From DASYLJ01 sp964432595 (GTDB taxonomy: Bacteria; Desulfobacterota; Binatia; DP-6): a DNA stretch of 64,000 bases. The position numbers were made by a program, and so were the translations under genes. Shown here piece by piece: positions 1 to 8,223 of the stretch. The stretch is taken from positions 13,984-77,983 of the forward strand of contig CAYSOF010000029.1 in assembly GCA_964432595.1 (NCBI GenBank), written 5' to 3'. Position 1 is the first letter of the stretch. The number at the start of each line of letters is the position of its first letter. The notes below the pieces were generated by a model. It was given only the letters and a program-made list of their open reading frames with translations, had not been told where the DNA came from and ran no database searches.

Positions 1-510
1 GCGGAGGCGCACGACCAGCGCCCGCTCGAACGGCTCGACGTGCACGTCGCTCGCCCCGCCGCGCACGGCCTCGAAGAGGATCCCGTTGACGAGCCGGATC
101 ACCGGCGCCTCGCCGTCGGCCTCGAGCAGATCGGGCGGCTCGCCGCCGTCGTCGAGCGGCGCGGCGTCGAGCTCGAGCCGCCGCTCGAGCCCGCCGTCGG
201 ATGCCTCGGCGACGGCGCGCGCCGCGGCGTCGTAGGCGCGGCCGATCGCGTCGCGCAACGCCGGGGCCGGCACGACGAGCGGCCGCACCGGCACGCCGTA
301 GAGGAAGCGGAGGTCGTCGAGCGGCGCCAGGACGGTGGGGTCCGCGACGGCGACGTCGAGCCCGTGCTCGTCGCGTGCGAGCGGCAGCACGAGATGGCGG
401 CGCGCGTACTGCATCGGCAGCGTCGCCAGCAGCTCGCGTGCGGGCAGCGCGGGCGGCACGGCCGCGAAGGGCAGGGCGCACGCCGAGGCGAGGTCCTGCG
501 CCGCGCTCAT
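1..510 (-). CDS. gspE: Type II secretion ATPase GspE, N-terminal part (cut by window edge)
   Basis: Cytoplasmic ATPase that powers pseudopilus assembly in type II secretion. Only the first 170 residues lie in the window. They cover the N1-type domain and reach the conserved segment ASDVHVEP (SDIHIEP in relatives) that opens the catalytic N2 domain. The Walker motifs lie beyond the edge. The ATG overlaps the gspD stop as ATGA, so the two are translationally coupled. A PilB-type ATPase shares these motifs, but the gspC-gspD context decides for GspE. Confidence 0.85.
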   Translation of the reverse strand, partial: MSAAQDLASACALPFAAVPPALPARELLATLPMQYARRHLVLPLARDEHGLDVAVADPTVLAPLDDLRFLYGVPVRPLVVPAPALRDAIGRAYDAAARAVAEASDGGLERRLELDAAPLDDGGEPPDLLEADGEAPVIRLVNGILFEAVRGGASDVHVEPFERALVVRLR

Positions 511-2495
511 TCGACGGGGGCCTCCCATGCGCGATCGGTGACGATCGGGGCGCGGCGCAGGTCGGGCGGCAGGCGGTCGCGCTGGCGGGCGGAGTTGTCG
601 GCCATCTGCTCGTCGCCGCCGATCACGTGCGGCGTCAGGAAGACGAGCAGGTTCGTTTTCACGCGGCGCTTGTCCTCGCGGCGGAAGAGCGCGCCCAGGA
701 CGGGAACGTCGCCGAGGAAGGGCACCGACCGCTCGCTGACGCGCAGCGTGTCGGCGAGGAGCCCGCCGATGACGACGGTCTGTCCGTCGCGCGCGCCGAC
801 CACCGTGCTCGCCGAGCGGACGGTCGTCGTCGGACCGACCTGGTTCGGATCGCCGACCGCGGGATCGGCCGTCGGGTCGAGGTCGGACACCTCCTCGAAG
901 ATCGTCAGGTGGACGAAGTCGTCGGCGGTGACCTGCGGCGTCAGGCGCAGCGTGATGCCGACGTCGTGCCGCTCGATCGTCGTGAAGAGGTTCTCGAGGT
1001 TCGCCGAGCTCGTGGCGCGGCTCGCCACGAACGGGACGTTGCGGCCGACGACGATCTCCGCCTCCTGGTTGTCGGTCGTGACCAGGTTCGGCGCCGACAG
1101 CACGTCGATGTCGGTCTCGGTCTGCAGGGCCGTCAGGAGCAGCGTGTAGGCCGGGACCTCGTCGCCGCCCGGCAGGGTGATCGTCTTGCTGCTGGCGGCG
1201 GCGAGCAGGAGGCCCGGCAGCGACGTCGGGTTCGACGTGGCCGTGCCCAGCGCCGACAGGTTCACCTGGCCGAAGCCGGCGCCGGACCCCGTGCTGGCCG
1301 CGCCCTGCAGCTCGATCCCGAGCGCGCGCGTCTTGTCGGCCGTCGCCTCGAGGATGATCGCTTCGACGAACACCTGCCGGCGGCGGACGTCGAGCTCGGT
1401 GATCACGCGGCGCAGGGTTTCCCAGTCGGGCGGGGTGGCGCTCACGATCAGCGTGTTCGTCCCCGGATCGGCCGTGATCCGCACCGGCGCCTCCAGCGGG
1501 ATCGACGACTGGTTGCCGGTGCTGACCGGCTGCGCGGCGATCTCGGGCGCCGGCGCGGGCGGCACCGGCTCTCCCATGCCGCCGTCGTAGCCGATGCCCC
1601 CCATCTCGCGCTGGCTCGCGCGGGCGAGCAGGCTGCCGCGCGGCCGCTCCGGCTGCGGCGGTGGCGGCGGCAGGCCGAGGAGCTGCGAGAGGACGCGCAC
1701 CATCGCGTCGGCCTGCGCGAACTGCAGCCGGTGCACGTGGAGCTGCGAGGCGGCGGGCGGGAGCGACACGTCGAGCCGCCCGATCAGCGCGCGCGCGTGG
1801 GCGACGTCCGCCGGGGCACCGGTCAGCAGGATACTGTTCGTCCGCCGCTCGGAGACGACACGCAGGGACGTGGCGCCTTCGTCGGCGAGCGCGTCGCGCA
1901 GCCGGGCGGCCAGCTCGTCGGCCGGCGCGTACCGCAGGTGGACCGATTCCACGCGGCGCTCGCTCGCCGGGGCGTCGAGATCGGCCAGCAACGCCGCCAG
2001 CCGCTCGACGTTCGGCCCCGCGTCGACGACGACGAGACGGTTCGTCGGGGCATAGGCGGTGAGCACGCCGTCCTTCGAGACCAGCGGCTGCAGCACCGGG
2101 ATCAGGTCGGCGGCCTCGGCGTAGCGCAGTGGGAGGATGCGCGTCACGACCTGGTCGCCGCCGCGCGCGCCGGTCGGGATCGCGGTCTCGCGCGCGTCCT
2201 TCACGGGGACGATCTTCGTGAACGCGCCGCTCGGGACCGTCGTGAATCCCTTCACCTGCAGCACCGACTGGAAGACGAGGTACGCCTCCTCGGGTGTGAT
2301 GCGGGTCGGGGAGATGATGGTCACCTTGCCGCGCACGCGGTCGTCGACGATGAAGTTGCGTCCGGTGACCTCGCTGACGAAACGGGCCAGCACGGGAAGC
2401 TCGACGTCCTGGAAGTTGAGGGCGACCGTGGCGTCGTCGGCGGCATGCGCGCCGACGGCGGCGAGCAGGGCGAGGGCGGTGAAGAGGCGCATCAT
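507..2495 (-). CDS. gspD: Type II secretion outer-membrane secretin GspD
   Basis: Forms the outer-membrane channel of the type II secretion system. The protein has 662 residues and starts with a signal peptide (MMRLFTALALLAAVGAHA). An N0 domain follows (NFQDVELPVLARFVSEVTG), then three repeated N-domains with the typical TNRLVVVD, TNSILLTG and TNTLIVSA strands, then the C-terminal secretin barrel with the VPFLGDVPVLGALFR signature. A Pro/Gly-rich linker near residue 270-310 separates N2 from N3. The start is set by the ATGA overlap with gspC; the open frame runs further upstream, but there it is antisense-like sequence inside gspC. The 3' end overlaps gspE. Confidence 0.95.
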   Translation of the reverse strand: MMRLFTALALLAAVGAHAADDATVALNFQDVELPVLARFVSEVTGRNFIVDDRVRGKVTIISPTRITPEEAYLVFQSVLQVKGFTTVPSGAFTKIVPVKDARETAIPTGARGGDQVVTRILPLRYAEAADLIPVLQPLVSKDGVLTAYAPTNRLVVVDAGPNVERLAALLADLDAPASERRVESVHLRYAPADELAARLRDALADEGATSLRVVSERRTNSILLTGAPADVAHARALIGRLDVSLPPAASQLHVHRLQFAQADAMVRVLSQLLGLPPPPPQPERPRGSLLARASQREMGGIGYDGGMGEPVPPAPAPEIAAQPVSTGNQSSIPLEAPVRITADPGTNTLIVSATPPDWETLRRVITELDVRRRQVFVEAIILEATADKTRALGIELQGAASTGSGAGFGQVNLSALGTATSNPTSLPGLLLAAASSKTITLPGGDEVPAYTLLLTALQTETDIDVLSAPNLVTTDNQEAEIVVGRNVPFVASRATSSANLENLFTTIERHDVGITLRLTPQVTADDFVHLTIFEEVSDLDPTADPAVGDPNQVGPTTTVRSASTVVGARDGQTVVIGGLLADTLRVSERSVPFLGDVPVLGALFRREDKRRVKTNLLVFLTPHVIGGDEQMADNSARQRDRLPPDLRRAPIVTDRAWEAPVE

Positions 2496-3319
2496 CGGAG
2501 ATCGTAGACGAGGGTGCGCGCGCTGCCGGCGCGCACGATGTCGAGCGCGACACGCGGTTCGCTGCGCAGCCGCTGCAGGAAGGCGAGCAGCGAGCCCGGA
2601 TCGGCGACTGCGCTGCCGTTGATGCGCTGGACGACGTCCCCGTTCTCCAGCCCGAGGCGGCGGAAGATGCTGTCGTCCTTCATCTGGAAGAGGCGGAAGC
2701 CGGCGGGGCGGCCGTCCTGTACCTCGGCGACCGCGCGGAGCTGCGTGAGGAGGCCGCTCATGTTGTCGACGGCGCCCGCGATCTCGCGCCGGTCGACGAT
2801 CCACGCATCGCCGCCGGTGCGGCGGATGCGCGCGGGCTCGGTCCCGACCGCGGCCTCGACCGCCGCCGCCGGCGCGTCGTCGGCGACGGTCGCCGGCCCG
2901 ATCTCGAGCGTCGCCTCGACGTCGCCGCGCGCCAGCGTGACCTGGTCCCAGGTGATCGCGGCGACGCGCGCGCCGCGGATCTCGTCGCCGACGCGGTAGA
3001 GCTCCTGGCGTCGGGTCGTGGTGTCCTCGATGACCGCGTGCGCGGACGTGCCGTGCAGGCCGATGCCCCAGAGACGCAGCCCGTCGGTGAGCGGCTCGGG
3101 CGTGGCGGCGGGATTGAAGACGTCGCGCGCGGCGATGACGGCATACGTGTCGAGCGGCGGCACCACCGCGGGCGCGCTCGTCGCGGCCGACGTCGTGTCG
3201 GCCGGCACCGTCCACGCGGCCGCACGCAGCGCGCCGCTCACGAGCGACGCGGCGAGCGCGACGACGAGCGCGAGCAGGCCGAGCTCGAGCGCGAGCCTGA
3301 TTCGGCGCGGAGAAGCCAT
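2492..3319 (-). CDS. gspC: Type II secretion inner-membrane protein GspC with PDZ domain
   Basis: Links the inner-membrane platform to the secretin. It has 275 residues: a short cytoplasmic start, one membrane segment at about residues 11-33, an HR domain (DVFNP..., LRLWGIGLHG, YRVGDEIRGARV) and a C-terminal PDZ-like domain (GFRLFQMKDDSIFRRLGLENGDVVQRING). Order gspC-gspD-gspE with 4-nt overlaps is the classical gsp start. It is probably the first gene of the operon; two hairpins upstream isolate it from the lipoprotein gene. Confidence 0.9.
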   Translation of the reverse strand: MASPRRIRLALELGLLALVVALAASLVSGALRAAAWTVPADTTSAATSAPAVVPPLDTYAVIAARDVFNPAATPEPLTDGLRLWGIGLHGTSAHAVIEDTTTRRQELYRVGDEIRGARVAAITWDQVTLARGDVEATLEIGPATVADDAPAAAVEAAVGTEPARIRRTGGDAWIVDRREIAGAVDNMSGLLTQLRAVAEVQDGRPAGFRLFQMKDDSIFRRLGLENGDVVQRINGSAVADPGSLLAFLQRLRSEPRVALDIVRAGSARTLVYDLR

Positions 3320-3393
3320 GACGACGGAGGGGCGGAGTCATACTGCACATGTCATGGTGCGGTCGAGGGGTGATGCGCGCTCTACAAATGAAA

Positions 3394-3423
3394 GGGGGGA
3401 TGGTCCCGGTGGACCATCCCCCC
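3394..3423 (-). terminator. Perfect 13-bp hairpin between lipoprotein gene and gspC
   Basis: Arms 3394-3406 and 3411-3423 are perfect complements around a 4-nt loop. Read on the minus strand the stem is followed by TTTCATTT, a weak U-tract, which suits a terminator for the lipoprotein gene that protects the gsp promoter region. Confidence 0.65.
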
Positions 3424-3434
3424 TCGTCGTTGCG

Positions 3435-3463
3435 TCGATGCGTCGACGTGGTCGACGCATCGA
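3435..3463 (-). terminator. Second hairpin downstream of the lipoprotein gene
   Basis: A perfect 13-bp stem (3435-3447 with 3451-3463) and a 3-nt loop, 17 nt past the lipoprotein stop codon on the minus strand. It has no U-tract of its own. Together with the hairpin at 3394-3423 it makes a double stem-loop, either a tandem terminator or mRNA 3'-end protection. Confidence 0.5.
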
Positions 3464-3479
3464 ACTCACGCTCGAGACA

Positions 3480-3830
3480 TCACCCGCCGCGGCGGGGCTC
3501 GATCTTCCGCGGCGCCGGCGGCGGCGGCGGGGGCGGCGGGGGCGGCGGCGGCGGCGGCTCCACCTCGTCCGGACACGCGAAGTGTCCAACGATGACGCCC
3601 ACCAGAGCGCCGGCAGCGAAGCCGGCCGCAGCGCCAGCAGCGCGCTCCGTCAGCGTCGTGCGGTGACGTTCGATCTGGTCGACACCAACGCCACCACCAA
3701 CGGCACCAAGGGTACCACCGAGCAGACCGGCGCCGACCTTACAGGCGACCGGATGCTCGCGCAGGGTCGCGCAGCCACTCATCGTGACGGCGACCATCAG
3801 GACTCCTGCGATCAGCTTCACTCGTCTCAT
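3480..3830 (-). CDS. Glycine-zipper lipoprotein with polyproline tail
   Basis: Predicted lipoprotein of 116 residues. The signal peptide ends in MSGC with the lipidated Cys at residue 20. A glycine-zipper stretch follows (GAGLLGGTLGAVGGGVG and GAAAGFAAGALVGVIVG), resembling the outer-membrane Gly-zipper proteins of the SlyB/OmpA-like group. Then come 14 consecutive prolines and a basic end (RKIEPRRGG). The start has a strong ribosome site (GGGGGAG on the minus strand). The proline run could act as a rigid spacer and the basic end could contact peptidoglycan; both are inference. No specific function is recognised. Confidence 0.75.
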   Translation of the reverse strand: MRRVKLIAGVLMVAVTMSGCATLREHPVACKVGAGLLGGTLGAVGGGVGVDQIERHRTTLTERAAGAAAGFAAGALVGVIVGHFACPDEVEPPPPPPPPPPPPPPAPRKIEPRRGG

Positions 3831-3974
3831 TCGTTCACTCCCCCTCTCGTCTGGGATTGAAACCTCAAACCCTCACGTCGTTGATAACATCAGGTGACAT
3901 AGCGGATGCCAGGTGGCAAGCATGCTGCCTGAGTAGCGTATGGGCGCGACGCGTCAATAGCGTTGTCCGCGGCA

Positions 3975-5096
3975 TTACGCAACCTTGCGGGTGGCTGCGC
4001 TGCTCCATCGCGTAGCCCGGCGCTCGATGTCCTCCCGTGAGGCCATGGTCATGCCGTGACGCCCGAAGACGGCCCGATAACGCTCGAAATCATTGAGGAT
4101 TGTCTTTACCGTCGTCCTGTACCCGCGACGAACGACCTCGTGCCGGAGGGTATAAGTCATCAACGGCAGGTCGAATAGCTCCAAATCCGCTTCATAGGGC
4201 TCCAGCAGGACGACGTCGGCCTCGGGGTGCTCGAAGCGGTGGCGCGACAGGCCCTCCCGCAGTCGGCGGTGGAAGGCGATCCGCATGGCCTGGCCGGCGA
4301 CGGCGAGGGCCCCACCCTCGCGGAGCTGGGTGCCCGGCCGGTCCAGGACCAGAGGTCGGATCGGATTCACGACGACGACGAGTTGGGCGCCGCGCTCGAT
4401 CGCCAATCCGGCATGCGCCGTCTTGGTGATCGCCCCGTCGATGTAGTCGACGCCGTCGATGCAGACGGGCTGGAAGAGGAGCGGCACCGCCGCCGAGGCC
4501 GCGACGGCCCGTGAGATCGGCGTGTGCTCGCCCCGGGTGCCGCCGAATACGTGGATCGCGCCGGTGTCGAGCACCGTCGCCGGGACGAGGAGGCGGCTGG
4601 CCAGGGTCGCGAACTCGTCCGAGCGACCGTTGCTGGTGAGGACCTGCCGTACGTACTCCTCGAGGCCGTCGAGCGAGAACAGGCCGTTCGGCAGGTGCCG
4701 GGTCAGCGAGGCGAGCGTGTCCAGGACCAAAACGTCGCGCCAGTTGCTCCACACGTCGCGCGCGATGCCGGGCAGCGCGCCGAGCATGCGCGGGACCGTG
4801 CCGAGATGATCGGCCCACGGAATGGAGAGGAAGCGAGACCCCGACAGCTGCGGCAGGGTGCTGCGGTCGCTCTCCAGCGTGTCGCGGATATGGCGCGGCG
4901 AGACGCCGTTGGCCACCAGCGACGCCACCAGCGCCCCGGCGCTCGTACCGACGAACAGATCGAAGTCGCGGCTGTGGAAGTCCTCGAAGAGGCTGTCGAG
5001 CGCGATCAGGGCGCCGACCTCGTAGAGACCGCCGACGATGCCGCCGCCCGCGAGCGCGAGGGCGCGACGCGCCGGTCCGAAGTGCTTTGGTCGCAT
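3975..5096 (-). CDS. Patatin-like phospholipase
   Basis: Predicted serine lipid acyl hydrolase of 373 residues. It has the oxyanion-hole glycines GGGIVGG (residues 17-23), the nucleophile elbow GTSAG (Ser52) and the catalytic Asp in the DGA motif (YIDGAI, near residue 220), all patatin hallmarks. No signal peptide is seen with this start. The frame stays open up to 5324, but that extension would run through the divergent gene at 5205, so the ATG at 5096, just ahead of the patatin core, was chosen. Substrate is not predictable. Confidence 0.88.
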   Translation of the reverse strand: MRPKHFGPARRALALAGGGIVGGLYEVGALIALDSLFEDFHSRDFDLFVGTSAGALVASLVANGVSPRHIRDTLESDRSTLPQLSGSRFLSIPWADHLGTVPRMLGALPGIARDVWSNWRDVLVLDTLASLTRHLPNGLFSLDGLEEYVRQVLTSNGRSDEFATLASRLLVPATVLDTGAIHVFGGTRGEHTPISRAVAASAAVPLLFQPVCIDGVDYIDGAITKTAHAGLAIERGAQLVVVVNPIRPLVLDRPGTQLREGGALAVAGQAMRIAFHRRLREGLSRHRFEHPEADVVLLEPYEADLELFDLPLMTYTLRHEVVRRGYRTTVKTILNDFERYRAVFGRHGMTMASREDIERRATRWSSAATRKVA

Positions 5097-5204
5097 GCGG
5101 GAAGGTCCCGCAGGAATGTCGGCCGGCCGCTCCGCGAGCTTGAGGATGCGAGGCGTGTCGTCTCGTTGACAATCGCGGGGACGGCATCCTAAAAGGCCGC
5201 GGAT

Positions 5205-5573
5205 TTGACTGACGAACGGCGTACGCCGGATCCTGCCGCGAAGCGACAGCGGGAGCTCGACGCCAAGGTTGAACAACTCACGCGACGCATCGCGGAGTTG
5301 GTCAACGCGGCCGGGCCCGAGCATCGCCAGGACCTCCGCGAGTACGCGATGGAGCTCCTCAGGGAAGGGACGGAGGTCGCCGACGCGCCTCCGGCGGACG
5401 CCAGGAACGCGAAGACCAATGCAGCCGGCTCGAATCCCATCGGGATCGCCCTGTTGCTCGGGATGCTCGCGCTCCCCGCGTTGCTCCTGTTTCCACCGGT
5501 CGGCCTCACGCTGCTCGCCATCGCGCTGGTGATGGGAGTATGGGGGGTCCTCTGGACGTTACTGCGCAAATGA
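5205..5573 (+). CDS. Small membrane protein with N-terminal helix
   Basis: Unrecognised protein of 122 residues. A charged, probably helical N-terminal part (about residues 13-55) is followed by a linker and two adjoining hydrophobic segments at the C-terminus (about 77-118), so it should be a membrane protein with a cytoplasmic helical domain. The start is TTG with AAAAGG 8 nt upstream. It is divergent from the patatin gene and lies 78 bp before the Rieske gene on the same strand. A link to the bc complex is only positional. Confidence 0.6.
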   Translation: MTDERRTPDPAAKRQRELDAKVEQLTRRIAELVNAAGPEHRQDLREYAMELLREGTEVADAPPADARNAKTNAAGSNPIGIALLLGMLALPALLLFPPVGLTLLAIALVMGVWGVLWTLLRK

Positions 5574-5651
5574 GCGACCCGAGAACGATTCACGGTGCTT
5601 CTCGCCCCAGGACACCCTCCCGGGGCGGGCTTCTGAAAGGAACCGGAGTCC

Positions 5652-6242
5652 ATGGCTAAGCCCGCCTCCGCGGAGCAGAAAGCGGCGACCGCCGCTCAGC
5701 GCGTCATCGAGCAGGGCCTCGAGCGCGAGAAGGCGCAGCGTGCGAAGGCGAGCCTGGGCGGCCTGTGGTCACGCCGCGACGTGTTCGGGCGCTTCGCCTG
5801 GTCCATCTTCGGCGTGTTCTCGGGCATCTCGCTGCTGGCCGCGCTGCGGTCGGCATTCCCACGCGTCCTCTTCCAGCCGCCGACGTCGTTCAAGGCGGGC
5901 CTCCCCACCGACTTCACGATCGGCGAAGTCAGCACGAAGTTCCAGACCGATCAGCGCGTCTGGATCGTGCGCGAGGAAGAGGGCATCTACGCCATCTGGG
6001 CGAAGTGCACGCATCTCGGATGCACCCCGCGCTGGCTCGTCGCGGAGAACAAGTTCAAGTGTCCGTGCCACGGCAGCGGCTTCTACAAGAGCGGCATCAA
6101 CTTCGAAGGTCCCGCGCCGCGGCCGCTCGAGCGGGTGCGCGTGAGCAAAGCGGAAGACGGTCAGCTCGTCGTCGACAAGGGCGTGAAGTACCTCTACGAG
6201 AAGGGCGACTGGAACAAGCCCGGTGCCTTCCTGAAGGTCTGA
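5652..6242 (+). CDS. qcrA: Rieske iron-sulfur protein of a cytochrome bc complex
   Basis: High-potential 2Fe-2S subunit that takes one electron from quinol at the Qo site. It has 196 residues. A charged N-terminal stretch (about 40 residues) leads to the twin-arginine-like SRRDVFGR and one membrane anchor, as expected for Tat-dependent insertion. Cluster ligands are in CTHLGC and CPCHGSGF. A clear GAAAGGA site precedes the ATG. It is the first gene of the bc operon and is followed 12 nt later by cytochrome b. Confidence 0.93.
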   Translation: MAKPASAEQKAATAAQRVIEQGLEREKAQRAKASLGGLWSRRDVFGRFAWSIFGVFSGISLLAALRSAFPRVLFQPPTSFKAGLPTDFTIGEVSTKFQTDQRVWIVREEEGIYAIWAKCTHLGCTPRWLVAENKFKCPCHGSGFYKSGINFEGPAPRPLERVRVSKAEDGQLVVDKGVKYLYEKGDWNKPGAFLKV

Positions 6243-6254
6243 AGGATCCCAGCG

Positions 6255-7028
6255 ATGTCGAAGTGGGAAGAGATCAAGAAGCAGGTCACCGAGTCGCCGG
6301 TCTGGACGTCGATCTTCCGGCACGGCTACGACGACACCCCGCGCAATCGCGTGCTGATGGTGTCGGGCAACGTGTTCCTGCACCTCCATCCGTCGAAGGT
6401 CCGCCGGCACGCGACGCGACTGCGCTTCACGTGGTGCATGGGCGGCATCACGTTCCTGATGTTCCTCGTGACGGCCGTCACCGGCGTCTATCTGATGTTC
6501 TACTACCGGCCGACCGCGGAATACGCGTACGCGGACATGAAGTATCTCGAGTACGACATGCCCTTCGGCATGCTCATGCGGAACATGCACCGCTGGGCCG
6601 CGCACGGGATGGTGATCGCGGTGTGGCTGCACATGTTCCGCGTGTTCCTGACCGGCTCGTACAAGCCGCCGCGTGAATTCAACTGGATCGTCGGCGTCAT
6701 CCTGTTGGTGCTGACGCTGCTGCTGTCGTTCACGGGCTACCTGCTGCCGTGGGACCAGCTGTCGATCTGGGCCGTGACGGTGGGATCGAACATGGGCCGC
6801 GCGACGCCGATCCTCGGCCACGAGGGTCCGGGTCACGAGCTGATCCCCGGTCTCAACAACGTCTACGACGCGCGCGCCTTCCTCTTCGGCGGTGGCGAGA
6901 TCGGCCCGCACACGCTGCTGCGCTTCTACATCCTCCACTGCATCTTCATCCCGCTGGTCACCAGCATCTTCCTGGCCGTCCACTTCTGGCGCATTCGTCG
7001 CGACGGCTTCTCGGGCCCCGCGCTCTGA
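6255..7028 (+). CDS. qcrB: Cytochrome b, N-terminal (b6-type) subunit
   Basis: Diheme quinol-oxidising membrane subunit of 257 residues, corresponding to cytochrome b6 or the N-terminal half of cytochrome b. Heme-binding histidines sit in MHRWAAHG with WLHMFRVF, and in FYILHCIF with VHFWRIRRDG. The SYKPPREFNW loop and the GYLLPWDQLS segment are conserved Qo-site regions. About four membrane helices are visible. The C-terminal half is a separate gene at 7217, so this is a split cytochrome b. Confidence 0.93.
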   Translation: MSKWEEIKKQVTESPVWTSIFRHGYDDTPRNRVLMVSGNVFLHLHPSKVRRHATRLRFTWCMGGITFLMFLVTAVTGVYLMFYYRPTAEYAYADMKYLEYDMPFGMLMRNMHRWAAHGMVIAVWLHMFRVFLTGSYKPPREFNWIVGVILLVLTLLLSFTGYLLPWDQLSIWAVTVGSNMGRATPILGHEGPGHELIPGLNNVYDARAFLFGGGEIGPHTLLRFYILHCIFIPLVTSIFLAVHFWRIRRDGFSGPAL

Positions 7029-7035
7029 GGACGAC

Positions 7036-7230
7036 ATGTCGGCCGAGTTCAAATACTCGATCCTGTCGCTGGTCCTGACGATCGTCTCGTACCTGATGCC
7101 CGGGGGCCGTGTGATGACCCTGCCGTTCTTCTTCGTGTTCGTGCTGGTCCTCCTGTACTGGTCCGCTCGCAAGTCGGTGGAGCGGATGGAGCGGGAGGAG
7201 GAAGCGGAGCTGACCGATGGCAACCCCTGA
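7036..7230 (+). CDS. Tiny membrane protein inside the bc operon
   Basis: A 64-residue protein with two close hydrophobic segments (about residues 7-19 and 26-43) and a strongly charged, Glu-rich C-terminus. It starts 7 nt after cytochrome b and overlaps the next gene by 14 nt, so it is co-translated with the complex. The family is not recognised. A small accessory subunit of the bc complex is a reasonable guess from position alone. Confidence 0.7.
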   Translation: MSAEFKYSILSLVLTIVSYLMPGGRVMTLPFFFVFVLVLLYWSARKSVERMEREEEAELTDGNP

Positions 7231-8050
7231 GGCCAAGGCGCCCGCCGCCGCGGGCAAGCGCGTCGAGGTCCCGATCAAGAAGGCGACGGGGCCGGGCGAC
7301 GACAAGGTGCACACCTGGCCGCACCTCGTCCGGTCCGAGTTCCTGATGACGGTGCTCGTCACCATCCTGCTGCTCGTCTGGGCGCTGCTGGTGGACGCGC
7401 CGCTCGAAGAGCCGGCCAACCCCGCGCGCACGCCGAACCCGTCGAAGGCGCCGTGGTACTTCCTCGGGCTGCAGGAGATGCTGGTCTTCTTCGACCCGTG
7501 GCACGCCGGCGTCGTGCTGCCGACGTTCATCATCGTCGGCCTGATGGTGATCCCCTACATCGACATCAATCCGAAGGGGAACGGCTACTACTGCTGGAAG
7601 GACCGCAAGTGGGAGCTGATGGCGTTCTTCGTCGGCTTCCACATTCTGTGGGTGTCGCTGATCGTCATCGGCACGCTGCTCCGCGGCCCGGGCTGGAACT
7701 GGTTCTGGTTCTGGGAGAAGTGGGACCCGCACAAGGTCGAGTCGCTGACGAACGTCGACCTGCCGTACCTGCTCGGCGTGCGCGACGAGACCATGGCGCT
7801 GATCGTCGGCGCCACGCTCGTCGTCGTCTTCCTCGTCGGCAGCATGATCGGCTTCTACTACATGTGTAAGGCGATCAAGGGTCCCGACTTCGACGACTTC
7901 ATGGCGCGCTGGGGCTCGGCGCGCTTCTTCCTGACGGGCTTCCTGCTGGTCAACATGTGGGCGGTCGTCGTCAAGATGATCCTGCGGCACTTCTTCAACA
8001 TCCAATACGTGATGGTGTTGAAGACGCCGTATTTCAGCATCAACATCTGA
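7217..8050 (+). CDS. Cytochrome b C-terminal (subunit IV-type) protein
   Basis: Second half of the split cytochrome b, 277 residues. The first membrane helix follows a charged N-terminus. The Qo-site signature appears as KAPWYFLGLQEML, so the Glu or Asp of the usual PEWY/PDWY motif is replaced. Later segments (FFVGFHILWVSLIVIG, LIVGATLVVVFLVGS, FFLTGFLLVNMWAVVVKM) add helices, making it longer than plant-type subunit IV. It overlaps the preceding small gene by 14 nt. Confidence 0.88.
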   Translation: MATPEAKAPAAAGKRVEVPIKKATGPGDDKVHTWPHLVRSEFLMTVLVTILLLVWALLVDAPLEEPANPARTPNPSKAPWYFLGLQEMLVFFDPWHAGVVLPTFIIVGLMVIPYIDINPKGNGYYCWKDRKWELMAFFVGFHILWVSLIVIGTLLRGPGWNWFWFWEKWDPHKVESLTNVDLPYLLGVRDETMALIVGATLVVVFLVGSMIGFYYMCKAIKGPDFDDFMARWGSARFFLTGFLLVNMWAVVVKMILRHFFNIQYVMVLKTPYFSINI

Positions 8051-8053
8051 CGC

Positions 8054-8215
8054 GTGTGGCTCTTCGCGAAACTCCTTCAGGCGGCCGGATTCACGTACGT
8101 CGGGTATGGCCTCTATTGGGGAATCGGACGGGACGACATGTGGAAGGAACTCTACTTGTCGCTCGCGGGCCTGGCGGTGTTCTACACCGGACGGCTCCTC
8201 GAGCGGAGGGCGTGA
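8054..8215 (+). CDS. 53-residue membrane protein in the bc operon
   Basis: A GTG-started reading frame 3 nt after the cytochrome b C-terminal gene, ending 8 nt before the octaheme cytochrome gene. The product starts VWLFAKLLQAAGF, continues through VGYGLYWGIG and ends in a hydrophobic helix (LYLSLAGLAVFYTGRLL) and a basic tail. Tight spacing on both sides and low-complexity-free sequence support a real gene. Function is unknown; it may be a small subunit of the complex. Confidence 0.65.
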   Translation: MWLFAKLLQAAGFTYVGYGLYWGIGRDDMWKELYLSLAGLAVFYTGRLLERRA

Positions 8216-8223
8216 GCTGAACG

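Noticed and set aside
201..2507. Long plus-strand open frame across gspD
   Set aside because: Arg/Ala/Asp-rich shadow; gspD on the minus strand has complete secretin domains.
3520..3565. GGC/GGG triplet repeat as structural DNA element
   Set aside because: It is explained by the polyproline coding tract of the lipoprotein gene on the minus strand.
3831..3974. Promoter or palindromic operator between lipoprotein and patatin genes
   Set aside because: An AT-richer patch and a short palindrome (AGCATGCT) are present, but no good -35/-10 pair could be defended.
5097..5324. N-terminal extension of the patatin gene
   Set aside because: It would overlap the divergent gene at 5205 and has no patatin similarity; the family core starts at the ATG at 5096.
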